Positions 1 to 7,668 of a stretch of 48,856 nt of DNA are shown here, one piece after another (within the stretch, counting starts at the first letter, position 1; each line of letters opens with the position of its first letter). This DNA is from DTU024 sp964518875. GTDB lineage: Bacteria > Bacillota > Clostridia > Christensenellales > Aristaeellaceae. A program made the translations under genes and the position numbers. The stretch covers positions 1 to 48,856 of the forward strand of contig CAZFHI010000014.1 in NCBI GenBank assembly GCA_964518875.1, in the 5' to 3' direction. The notes beneath the pieces were generated by a model. It was given only the letters and a program-made list of their open reading frames with translations, ran no database searches and was not told where the DNA came from.

Positions 1-1
1 A

Positions 2-52
2 CAGACCGTCGTTTTATCTTTAACTCGGTCTCACATCATTGACAAATGTACA
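2..52. repeat. Left copy of a 51-bp terminal inverted repeat
   Basis: Positions 2-52 are the exact reverse complement of 48806-48856. Read outward from the window, both begin TGTACATTTGTCAATG. Beyond the inner end the two flanks differ at once. The repeat contains an internal dyad (AGACCG/CGGTCT, 17 bases apart). Both copies stop at the window edge, so the full element is not seen. The terminal TG and long shared end fit an insertion sequence (IS21-like is a guess), or an assembly break at any dispersed repeat. Identity is certain; the nature of the element is not. Confidence 0.85.
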
Positions 53-139
53 GGAGAGCGGGTTCTTTAAATACGCGGAAATATTTTACAATAACATATG
101 GATAACAAAACTAAATAAGCCGAATTTTAGTATGCATAT

Positions 140-167
140 AAAAAGCCACCGGCTAGGAGCCGGTGGC
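140..167 (-). terminator. Intrinsic terminator of the SH3/repeat protein gene
   Basis: A perfect 10-bp stem (GCCACCGGCT / AGCCGGTGGC) with a 3-base loop is followed on the minus strand by TTTTT. It lies just past the stop at 178. Confidence 0.85.
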
Positions 168-177
168 CAATTAAATG

Positions 178-2226
178 TTATTTGCCTATACGGGCTTTGT
201 TTATAAAGCCTCGGGCAGGCTTGCCTTCAAGTGTAGTTTCTATATAAGCCCAGTGATTGTTAAATATGCCAAGAAGCGTTACCTGAGTTCCTGAAGGAAT
301 CACGCTTATTTTGGTGGGCGTTAGTATGGGGTCATCGTTAAAGTTGGCGTCCTGTATAACTTTTATGTCCTGGTACATGAAATTGAGCTGAGACAGGCTT
401 AAGCCGGACGGAACGCCCGAAGCAGGTATATAGCCTATGCGGTAATCGTCTCCGTATTGATAGCCCATCATGGCCCAGTCTCCGTCAAGGCCGTAGAAAC
501 GGCAGCGCCCGCTTTTAACGTTTGCGCGTCCGTTTGCCGCGCGGTAATACTGCGTTCCGGGGCCTGAGTAGACGGCGTTTTCACTGTGTATGGAGCCTGT
601 CTGGTGAGAAGGTATATTGTAATCCCTTCCGCTCGGTTCAGGAACAGACGTGGGTATAGGCGTTTGGATAGGCGGCTTTTGCGTAGGCACTACGAAAGGC
701 GTTCCGGTAGGCGTAGGCTTAGGAGCCTGCGTTGCAGGCGGAGCTGTTACAGGCTGCGGAGGCGCGTATACGAACGCTAACCCGGCCGGGTTTGCGCTGC
801 CGTTGTAGTCCACGTAAACAGTGGCGCTTTGGGCGCTTATTCTTTTGTAGCCGTCAGGAACCTTGCTGTCGTCCGCGTATATGGTATGGGTGCCTGGACC
901 TACCTTTATAGATTCCGTGCGGAGAAGGTTACCCGCATTGTCCTGATATATAATGGTTAAATTCGCCTGTACGGGCTTTGCGTATGTAAATACAACGCTT
1001 GAAGGGCTTGCAGAACCGTCTGAAGAAACATAGACGGACACTGCTCCGTAGCTTTGAAGCTCGTAGCCGGACGGCACCTTGCTAGCGTTGGCGTATATAT
1101 TATTGTAGCCCTGCTTGCACAAAACGTAGTCCGTAGCTAATGTGCTGCCGTCCCCTGAACGGTAATACACAGGTACGGATACGCTTACTTCCTGAGCGGG
1201 TTTCTGCTTGTACTGGAATATGACTGCGCTTGGCGAAATATTGCCCGCGCTGTTAACATACACGCTTATAGAGCTTCCGGAATAGCGGGTATAGCCTTCC
1301 GGAACGAGGGAATCGTCCGCGGTAACGGTATTATATCCGTAGTTAAGCCGCACATACTGCGTGTTGAGCCAGGTGTCGCTTGTGGTTTGGTAATATACGG
1401 GTATCTGCGGCAGATAAGGCGTGGCGGTTTGCGCGGGGTACGGCGGCCATGTGGCGCCTGAGCCTGAACCGTAGCTCGCTGTAAAGGTTACTAAGGATGG
1501 GATTGCCAAAAGCTGCTGCGATACGCTTACAACGGCGTCCTTTGCGCCTGTAAGCGAATAGCCTGAAGGCAGCTTATTCGCGTTTGCGTATAGCAAATGG
1601 CTGCCGGGGCGCAGGTACACTGTGCTCTTGTTAAGCTCTCTTCCCCAGGCGTCTATGTAGCGAATGGTAACGGCGGCAAGGTTTGAGGAAGAACCCGTGT
1701 TAGTTGAAGACTGCTGCGCAAAAAGGAACAGCACGGCTGCAGGCTGTGGGTTTCCGTAGGAATCAACGTTTACCGTCGCTGTGCTGCTGCCCTGGAGCTG
1801 ATATCCCTGCGGAACCTTTGAATAATCCGCGGTTATAGTGTTCTGCCCTCTTGATACTGAAACGTAAACAGTGTTTAAAAGCTTTCCGTCAACCGTTCTG
1901 TAATAAACGGGAAGAATTCCTCCAACGTTTTGAACGCCCGGATTAAAGTCCACCAGGTTGTTGGATACAAAGCCCGTTCTTCCGTCAGACAAGAGCAACT
2001 CGTACCAGCCGGAGCGCGCCTGCGAAATTACAGGATAGCTCGTACCTTCCGGAACGGTAGTAATAATGGAATAGCTCATACTTCCGCCTTCGCGTACGTT
2101 TAAGTAGTTTCTGGCAGTAACTGTGGCTGTGCCTATAAAAGAGTAGCCGTCAGCAAAGGACAGCGGCGCAAGCCCCATTAAAAGCACAAGCAAAAGGCTT
2201 AACCCTCTTTGTAATGTTTTTTTCAA
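178..2226 (-). CDS. Secreted SH3-domain protein with five tandem cell-surface repeats
   Basis: Predicted exported protein of 682 residues. The chosen start is TTG at 2226, because AGAGGTGAT sits 4 bases upstream of it; an in-frame ATG at 2253 has no such site. A basic start and hydrophobic core (SLLLVLLMGLAPLSFA) make a signal peptide without a lipobox. An N-terminal bacterial SH3 domain follows (TARNYLNVREGGS...GWYELLLSDGRTGFV). Then come five repeats of about 70-85 residues with the pattern VYY-x-LN-x-V-x-G-x-N-x-ADxSxVPxGY, ending in a hydrophobic strand. After these is a Pro/Thr-rich linker (TPTGTPFVVPTQKPP) and two more SH3-like modules. SH3b domains usually bind peptidoglycan, so a cell-wall or matrix role is inferred. 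No catalytic domain is visible. The repeats recall MucBP-type modules, but I cannot name the family. Confidence 0.8.
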   Translation of the reverse strand: MKKTLQRGLSLLLVLLMGLAPLSFADGYSFIGTATVTARNYLNVREGGSMSYSIITTVPEGTSYPVISQARSGWYELLLSDGRTGFVSNNLVDFNPGVQNVGGILPVYYRTVDGKLLNTVYVSVSRGQNTITADYSKVPQGYQLQGSSTATVNVDSYGNPQPAAVLFLFAQQSSTNTGSSSNLAAVTIRYIDAWGRELNKSTVYLRPGSHLLYANANKLPSGYSLTGAKDAVVSVSQQLLAIPSLVTFTASYGSGSGATWPPYPAQTATPYLPQIPVYYQTTSDTWLNTQYVRLNYGYNTVTADDSLVPEGYTRYSGSSISVYVNSAGNISPSAVIFQYKQKPAQEVSVSVPVYYRSGDGSTLATDYVLCKQGYNNIYANASKVPSGYELQSYGAVSVYVSSDGSASPSSVVFTYAKPVQANLTIIYQDNAGNLLRTESIKVGPGTHTIYADDSKVPDGYKRISAQSATVYVDYNGSANPAGLAFVYAPPQPVTAPPATQAPKPTPTGTPFVVPTQKPPIQTPIPTSVPEPSGRDYNIPSHQTGSIHSENAVYSGPGTQYYRAANGRANVKSGRCRFYGLDGDWAMMGYQYGDDYRIGYIPASGVPSGLSLSQLNFMYQDIKVIQDANFNDDPILTPTKISVIPSGTQVTLLGIFNNHWAYIETTLEGKPARGFINKARIGK

Positions 2227-2464
2227 TCCAATCACCTCTAAAAAATACTGCAAATAGTTTATACCCTATTCTACTATATACAACGCAATAAAATCCAATT
2301 TTCTTGCATTGCGCTATAAATTTTTTTGACTGCGCAAAGAGAAAATATTAATTATATAATTTTAAATATTTAAAATTACATGCTTAAGTCTGTTAAAACG
2401 GGCATAAAACAAATAATGAATAAAACAAACTTAATTAAAACGTATGTTTTTTTCGTTTCCGGTG

Positions 2465-2493
2465 TTGACATTATGCCTTAAATTATATATGAT
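2465..2493 (+). promoter_or_regulatory. Sigma-A promoter of rplM-rpsI
   Basis: TTGACA (2465-2470), 17-base spacer, TATGAT (2488-2493). Transcription should start near 2500, giving a leader of about 87 bases. Confidence 0.8.
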
Positions 2494-2499
2494 ATCTGT

Positions 2500-2586
2500 T
2501 GCGTCAGTACACTTGTAAGCCCCGGGTGATGCCGACAAATGCATATGCGACCATCATATGCGAACATTTTTCAGGAGGAGAATCAA
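2500..2586 (+). promoter_or_regulatory. Putative ribosomal-protein leader of rplM
   Basis: The leader contains CATATGCGA twice (2542-2550 and 2555-2563). GCATATG (2541-2547) can also pair with CATATGC (2555-2561) just ahead of the ribosome site AGGAGG (2573-2578). L13 leaders that bind ribosomal protein are known in Firmicutes. I could not match the conserved core, so this is a placement by context. Confidence 0.35.
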
Positions 2587-3039
2587 TTGGACACTTATAT
2601 GGCGAATGCGCAGACAGTAGAGCGCAAGTGGTATGTTGTTGATGCAGACGGCATGGCACTCGGCCGCTTAGCCAGCCAGGTTGCCGGCATACTGCGCGGA
2701 AAGCATAAAAGCACATTTACACCCCATGTCGATACCGGGGATTATGTAATAATAATAAATGCAGAAAAAATTGTATTAACAGGCAAAAAGCTCGATCAAA
2801 AGCATATGTACCATCATTCCGGTTATCCGGGCGGTTTAAAATCCATAAGCTATCGTAAGCTTTTGCAGTCTAAGCCGGAAACGGCCATAGAGCACGCTGT
2901 AACCGGCATGCTGCCAAAGGGCCCGCTGGGTCGTCAGATGGCGAAGAAACTGTTTGTTTACTCAGGACCCGAGCATAAGCATGAAGCGCAGAAACCTGAA
3001 GCGCTCGACTTGAACAAATTTAACGGAAGGAGCAACTAA
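2587..3039 (+). CDS. rplM: 50S ribosomal protein L13
   Basis: Large-subunit protein L13, 150 residues. The sequence ERKWYVVDADGMALGRLAS and the segment KHKSTFTPHVDTGDYV are typical of the family. The start is TTG at 2587: AGGAGG lies 8 bases upstream, and the resulting N-terminus (M-DTYMANAQTVERKW) aligns with the usual MKTYMAK start. An upstream ATG at 2539 would add 16 residues that L13 does not have. It is followed directly by rpsI; the rpsI ribosome site (GGAAGGAG) lies in the last codons of this gene. This is the standard L13-S9 operon. Confidence 0.97.
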   Translation: MDTYMANAQTVERKWYVVDADGMALGRLASQVAGILRGKHKSTFTPHVDTGDYVIIINAEKIVLTGKKLDQKHMYHHSGYPGGLKSISYRKLLQSKPETAIEHAVTGMLPKGPLGRQMAKKLFVYSGPEHKHEAQKPEALDLNKFNGRSN

Positions 3040-3042
3040 TCC

Positions 3043-3429
3043 ATGCCAAACGATATAAACGCAGTCGGCCGCCGCAAGGAAGCGGTTGCCCGTGTCCGCA
3101 TAGTGCCGGGTTCCGGCAATATTACGATAAACAAGCGCGATATAGAAGAATATTTCCCGCTTGAAACGCTTAAGATGACCGTTCGCCAGCCGCTGAACCT
3201 TATTAACGCAAGCGGTCTTGACGTATTTGTAAACGTAGACGGCGGAGGCATATCCGGACAGGCGGGCGCAATACGCCACGGCATAAGCCGCGCTCTTTGC
3301 AACTATAATCCTGAATACCGCGCGGCTCTTAAGAAAGCAGGCTTCCTTACACGCGATCAGCGCATGAAGGAACGCAAGAAGTACGGCTTAAAAGGCGCAC
3401 GCCGCGCGCCGCAGTTCAGCAAGCGCTAA
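3043..3429 (+). CDS. rpsI: 30S ribosomal protein S9
   Basis: Small-subunit protein S9, 128 residues, full length. The N-terminal AVGRRKEAVARVRIVPGSG and the C-terminal RRAPQFSKR are the family signatures; the C-terminal tail reaches the P-site tRNA in known structures. It begins 3 bases after the rplM stop and is certainly co-transcribed with it. A strong terminator follows. Confidence 0.98.
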   Translation: MPNDINAVGRRKEAVARVRIVPGSGNITINKRDIEEYFPLETLKMTVRQPLNLINASGLDVFVNVDGGGISGQAGAIRHGISRALCNYNPEYRAALKKAGFLTRDQRMKERKKYGLKGARRAPQFSKR

Positions 3430-3470
3430 TATTTTTAAAGTTAAATCCCTTTTTGAAATTAAGATGCACA

Positions 3471-3500
3471 AAAATCCCAGCCATACGGCTGGGATTTTTT
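3471..3500 (+). terminator. Intrinsic terminator of rplM-rpsI
   Basis: A 10-11 bp stem (AATCCCAGCC / GGCTGGGATT) with an ATAC loop is followed by TTTTTT. Confidence 0.92.
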
Positions 3501-3685
3501 GTCGGCCTAAAATTATATGCTTTATGAAGCGAAGGAGTTTTTCCCGCTTGCGCGCAAATATATTGTTATAATAAACAAGTTATAGTTTGACTCAAGCAAT
3601 GCTTTATTGAACCTGAGAAATATTATGTTAAAATCAAAATGCCGGCGGCGATAATTTTAATCTGTTGAAAGGAGAACGGTTATTG

Positions 3686-4456
3686 ATGTTTGACGTTAAC
3701 CATGTTTCAAATACCCTGAAAAATGCGCGAATAAAAAAGAACCTGACGCAGAGCGAACTTGCTGAAAGGCTTGGCCTTACCTACCAGGCCGTATCCAATT
3801 GGGAGAGGGGTAATTCGCTTCCCGATATCTCAAATCTCTCGTCCATTTGCAGGCTGCTCGACATAGATATTTACGAGCTGCTTGGCGCTTCCAAAAACTT
3901 TGAATTATTTGATGGATTTTTAGACGGTTTATCCAAAGAACCCATAGAAAACATTGCCTTGGCGGCGCCCTTGCTTCCGCCTGATCAGCTGAAGGCGGCG
4001 CTTAAAGACAAACAAATTAAGGATATGTCTGTTTTGATCCAGTTTGCTCCGTTTGTTGATGAAGAGCTATTGGAAACGCTGGGTAAGGATGCAGTGCCTT
4101 TGGAAATCGGAGAAATTGTTGAGCTCGCTCCATTTGTGTCTGAATCTACTTGTGTAAAATGGATAGATATGCTGGACAAATCCTCGGATTTTGAATTAGA
4201 TGTGGGGCTGTTATCCGCATTAGGCCCCTTCCTGCCTTTGGAAAAGCTTGATTATCTGTCAGAGCGCGTGATTCCAGAATCGCTTGTTGCGCTCAACTCT
4301 GTGGCGCCTTTCCTTTCACAAAAGGCTCTGGACAAACTTGTTGATAAAATAAGCAACGTATCTATGGAGGAATATATCACAGGGATTGAGTGTCTTTCCC
4401 CGTTTTTGAGCAAAGAAACCCTTATAAGGCTGCGCAAAAAAGTAAAAGCTGAATAA
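3686..4456 (+). CDS. XRE-family regulator with C-terminal helical APFL repeats
   Basis: Putative cytoplasmic DNA-binding regulator of 256 residues. Residues about 5-60 form a Cro/C1-type helix-turn-helix (RIKKNLTQSELAERLGLTYQ, then AVSNWERGNSLPDI). The rest is built from six short helical repeats of about 30-35 residues. Each carries a variant of L-A-P-F-L/V (AAPLLP, FAPFVD, LAPFVS, LGPFLP, VAPFLS, LSPFLS). No ligand or enzymatic domain is recognised. The start is ATG 3686 after AAAGGAG (3668-3674); TTG 3683 is equally possible. It stands alone between two terminators. A TATAAT at 3567-3572 may be its -10 element, but no good -35 was found. Confidence 0.8.
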   Translation: MFDVNHVSNTLKNARIKKNLTQSELAERLGLTYQAVSNWERGNSLPDISNLSSICRLLDIDIYELLGASKNFELFDGFLDGLSKEPIENIALAAPLLPPDQLKAALKDKQIKDMSVLIQFAPFVDEELLETLGKDAVPLEIGEIVELAPFVSESTCVKWIDMLDKSSDFELDVGLLSALGPFLPLEKLDYLSERVIPESLVALNSVAPFLSQKALDKLVDKISNVSMEEYITGIECLSPFLSKETLIRLRKKVKAE

Positions 4457-4470
4457 ACAGCGTGACGGAT

Positions 4471-4503
4471 AAAGCGGTTTTATTTATTAAAACCGCTTTG
4501 CCT
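4471..4503 (+). terminator. Intrinsic terminator of the XRE regulator
   Basis: A perfect 12-bp stem (AAAGCGGTTTTA / TAAAACCGCTTT) with a 5-base loop is followed by GCCTTTT. Confidence 0.75.
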
Positions 4504-4536
4504 TTTATATTTTTTAGAATATTCCGTTTAGTACTT

Positions 4537-5832
4537 TTAAGGATGAAGTTTCTTTCTCAATCCTTTTGGATAGTGGTTTTTAATTTGCCCCTGGCTTGCT
4601 TTTCCCCATCCCAACTGATAGCCTTCGTAGTTTACTGCAAGCCAGCCTGAAAGGCTTTCAGGGCAAGGAAGCGTTTCGCCTGATATAAATTTTACCGCTT
4701 CATACAAGCTTAAATCATATTGACGTTTTGCTTTGCACGCCAGCGCCAGCGCGTGCTCCGGCTTTAACGTTTTGCCGTTTTGCAATATATGAAGCCCTGC
4801 TCGCAGCACGGGTATTTTTTCAAACAATTTCATGTCAGCGGGGGAGTGGACGAACGAATTTTTAAACACCGCGTTTATCTTCGGCGCGTCGGCTATCTGC
4901 GCTGTAAAATTATCCTGCTCGATAAAGTCTTTTCCTTTGTGCTGCGCGTATGTATAACTTGCGCATAAAGCTTCAGCGTTCCCCTTTTTTTGAAGCAGGC
5001 ATACAAAGTGCCCTTCGCCGTCTATTTCGTGCGGGAGCAGACGCATAAAACCGTATTTTGCTTCTGGCAGCCCATTAAGCTCAAAAGGCTTTAAATTAAA
5101 ATTTTGATGATTTGATAAAAAATCTTCTATTACGCCTTCGTTTTCTGTTTTGTTAAAAGTGCAGGTGCTGTAACACATAACGCCGCCTTCAGCAAGCATA
5201 GAAGCCGCGCTTCGCAATATGTTTTTCTGCCTTGCAGCGCAGTTTCCGGGGCTTTCTTCATTCCACTCAAGTATGGCTTCTTTTGAACGGCGGAACATGC
5301 CTTCGCCAGAACAAGGCACGTCGACTAATATTTTGTCAAAATGTCCTGCGAATCTTTTTTCAAGAGTTTCAGGTGAAGCGTTGCTTACAACGCAGTTTGT
5401 TATGCCCATGCGTTCTATGTTTTCGCTAAGCACTTTGGCGCGCTTAGGCACTATTTCATTTGCCAGAAGCAGCCCTGTGTTTTCCATCATCTGCGCCATG
5501 GCTATGCTTTTACCACCAGGGGCTGCGCAAAGGTCAAGAACCCTTTCATTTTTTTGTGGACAAAGCGCCATTGGCGCCGCCATGGCTGAAGGTTCCTGTA
5601 TATAATACGCCCCCGCTTCGTGCAGGGGGCTTTGACCTGGATTTTCACCAGGCAATATATAGTACGCGTTTTCTGCCCACGGCACGGGCTTTCTCGACGT
5701 GTCGCAGTGAAAATTTCTAAACCGCAACGCTCTTGCAGCGGGCTGCGTGTAGCAATGCAGAAAGTCGTTAAAAGAGTTGCCAAGCATTTTTCTCATGTTT
5801 TCCAAAAATGCTTCGGGGAGCTTATCAGTCAT
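4537..5832 (-). CDS. rsmF: 16S rRNA (cytosine-5) methyltransferase, RsmF type
   Basis: SAM-dependent m5C RNA methyltransferase of the NOL1/NOP2/Sun family, 431 residues. Visible motifs: SAM-binding LDLCAAPGGKS (about 99-109), motif IV DVPCSGEGMFRR (171-182) and the catalytic cysteine in STCTF (C224). The C-terminal part (LSGWLAVNYEGYQLGWGKAS) matches the PUA-like tail found in Gram-positive RsmF proteins. The start is ATG 5832, which overlaps the stop of the upstream gene (5827-5825), so translation is probably coupled. In-frame codons reach back to 5922, but they lie inside the upstream gene. The exact modified base is inferred from family only. Confidence 0.9.
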   Translation of the reverse strand: MTDKLPEAFLENMRKMLGNSFNDFLHCYTQPAARALRFRNFHCDTSRKPVPWAENAYYILPGENPGQSPLHEAGAYYIQEPSAMAAPMALCPQKNERVLDLCAAPGGKSIAMAQMMENTGLLLANEIVPKRAKVLSENIERMGITNCVVSNASPETLEKRFAGHFDKILVDVPCSGEGMFRRSKEAILEWNEESPGNCAARQKNILRSAASMLAEGGVMCYSTCTFNKTENEGVIEDFLSNHQNFNLKPFELNGLPEAKYGFMRLLPHEIDGEGHFVCLLQKKGNAEALCASYTYAQHKGKDFIEQDNFTAQIADAPKINAVFKNSFVHSPADMKLFEKIPVLRAGLHILQNGKTLKPEHALALACKAKRQYDLSLYEAVKFISGETLPCPESLSGWLAVNYEGYQLGWGKASQGQIKNHYPKGLRKKLHP

Positions 5833-6589
5833 CCTGCTCGCGTCCGCTATCACTGTACTTTTCGTAATCGTAGCTTTGGTTTTCAGGCCCTGTATATTCT
5901 TCCGTTTCGTTTCTTTTGGCAAACAGCGGCTTGCGCTTTTTCCACCTGTCGCTGCGTCTTACGCGCTCGTAGGGAGGACGATAATTTAATTCGTTTTCTT
6001 CGTATGTATTATCCTGGTACCGGCTATCTTGATACTGATTATACTGTTCGTCGCCGTACTGGTAATGGCTTTCGTTAAAAGACGCATTATTTTCAGCATA
6101 TTCATTAGAATTAAGCATATTGCCCTGCTCGTTATATGCTTGATATTCAGTATAAATATCCTGCTGCGGCTCAAAAAACTGAGGCTCATCGTGGTACTCA
6201 ATAAGGTCGGGGCTTTGCACATAAGGGCCGGCGTATTCATCCTGGTTGTTAAAAAGGCCGTCGGCAATATAGGGAGAATTCTCTTCGCTTACGAAAGACG
6301 CCATTTCATCGCGGTATTCCTTTGCCATTTCGCCATGCTCCATAGCTTCGCGCATTTCCTTATGCTCTAACTCAGTGCGCAGTCTGCGAATACCGCTGTG
6401 CCTGAAGCGTACGATAAGGTCTGCCACGGTACATAACGCAACGATTATAATTAAAAGCGGAAGCCATATTTTAGATAAAAGTGAAGCAAAACTGTTTTCG
6501 CCCTTGGAAAGAGAGTTCCAAAGTCTGTTCGCGGTGTGCCCCGTCCAGCCTAAAAGCAGGCTGAAAAGCCAATCTGCAAAAGCGTTCAT
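5825..6589 (-). CDS. Uncharacterised membrane-anchored protein with Tyr/Asn/Gln/Glu-rich tail
   Basis: I do not recognise this 254-residue protein. It has a short amphipathic N-terminus (MNAFADWLFSLLLGW), one membrane helix at about 41-60 (IWLPLLIIIVALCTVADLIV), and a charged, possibly coiled segment (about 66-95). A long low-complexity region (about 105-215) is rich in Tyr, Asn, Gln and Glu. A basic patch (RRSDRWKKRKP) lies near the C-terminus. The positive residues after the helix suggest that the tail is cytoplasmic. It overlaps the cdaR stop by 4 bases and the rsmF start by 8, so it belongs to the cdaA-cdaR operon. In many Firmicutes glmM follows cdaR instead. Confidence 0.75.
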   Translation of the reverse strand: MNAFADWLFSLLLGWTGHTANRLWNSLSKGENSFASLLSKIWLPLLIIIVALCTVADLIVRFRHSGIRRLRTELEHKEMREAMEHGEMAKEYRDEMASFVSEENSPYIADGLFNNQDEYAGPYVQSPDLIEYHDEPQFFEPQQDIYTEYQAYNEQGNMLNSNEYAENNASFNESHYQYGDEQYNQYQDSRYQDNTYEENELNYRPPYERVRRSDRWKKRKPLFAKRNETEEYTGPENQSYDYEKYSDSGREQDD

Positions 6590-7668
6590 TTAGTATCCCT
6601 TTCTTTTTGCAACGGCTCTATAGTAACGGTTACGTATACCGCGTTTTCGCTCATATGGAGTGCTTCTTCCGGTTTTTTTACTGCCACGCTGCGTATAAGC
6701 GTGTCTTTTGCGCCCGTAATATCAACAGGCGCTTCTACATCCAGCAGCTTAAGCGTTTCCATAAGCTCGCTGGAACCTGCGACGTTAAGCATGGAAGGGT
6801 CTATCTTAATATCCGTTACCGCGTAGCCTTCAGCAGGCGTGCCTGTTACTATGCCTCTTTTGTTTATGGAAATAGCCTGCAAACGGTACAGCTCCTGCTC
6901 TACTAAAAGCGTGTCGAGCGGTATGGAGTCGCTGCTTACTTCTACAAGGTCTTGATTTACCGGGTTATCAAGGTAGTCGTACAGCGTAAAGGATACGGCG
7001 GTAAACTGGTTGCGTGCGGCGGCTGTGAGCAGCGAAAGATTGTAGTTTGCAACACAGCGCACTACGTTTTCAACAAGGGACTTTGGGCCCGCTATTGTAA
7101 CTACGGAAGGGTCGACAGTAGGCTTTGAAGCGTAAAAACCGCCCGGCACGCTGCCCGTTTGATTAATTTGAACGGGTATTCTGCGGCGCGTTATGTACGG
7201 CTCCGCATGCACGGTAACTTCGCTTTGCGAAAGCCTAGTTACTTTTCCGTAATTAGCGGAATTTGTGTATAGAACGGGTATAGATTGTTCGCCTGCTGAA
7301 TCTATCTGGGATAAATCTATGCGGACATTGTAGTTTGACGAAAGCGCGGAATCGTACTTTTTTTGCGGAACTTCGGCGCTTATGTTTATTTCCGGCAGCG
7401 CTTCTGCAAGATCCGTAACAATAAGCCCGTTTCTTTTAAGAGACTCTTCGCCAATTACAGATATATTTACTCCGGAAAAGGTTTTTTCACGCGTTAAATC
7501 CGGGTTTTCCGTTATGAGCCAGCCCCATATGATTACGGCGAGCAAAACGCTGAAAACCTTCCACTGCCAGTTATTGCATATAATCTGCCAAAGCCTTTTT
7601 AAGCCGCTTACGAGCAGCTCCCTGGTTTCATTAGAGCTGTTTTCATTTATGTTGTGCTTATTGTCCAT
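6586..7668 (-). CDS. cdaR: YbbR-domain regulator of diadenylate cyclase (CdaR)
   Basis: 360-residue membrane protein with an N-terminal helix (WKVFSVLLAVIIWGWLI, about 36-52). It is followed by four extracytoplasmic YbbR-like repeats, recognisable by phrases such as VPVQINQTGSVPGGFYASKPTVDP and VTGTPAEGYAVTDIKIDP. CdaR partners CdaA and modulates c-di-AMP synthesis in B. subtilis and relatives. The gene overlaps the end of cdaA by 11 bases, the usual arrangement. The first 30 or so residues are hydrophilic and cytoplasmic. Confidence 0.92.
   Translation of the reverse strand: MDNKHNINENSSNETRELLVSGLKRLWQIICNNWQWKVFSVLLAVIIWGWLITENPDLTREKTFSGVNISVIGEESLKRNGLIVTDLAEALPEINISAEVPQKKYDSALSSNYNVRIDLSQIDSAGEQSIPVLYTNSANYGKVTRLSQSEVTVHAEPYITRRRIPVQINQTGSVPGGFYASKPTVDPSVVTIAGPKSLVENVVRCVANYNLSLLTAAARNQFTAVSFTLYDYLDNPVNQDLVEVSSDSIPLDTLLVEQELYRLQAISINKRGIVTGTPAEGYAVTDIKIDPSMLNVAGSSELMETLKLLDVEAPVDITGAKDTLIRSVAVKKPEEALHMSENAVYVTVTIEPLQKERDTK

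Larger units (their letters stand above)
2227..2586. other. Intergenic region between divergent SH3 protein and rplM genes
   Basis: This 360-bp AT-rich stretch holds the rplM promoter (2465-2493) and leader. The minus-strand promoter for the SH3 protein must also lie here, but no clear -35/-10 pair was found for it. No gene is seen. Confidence 0.6.
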
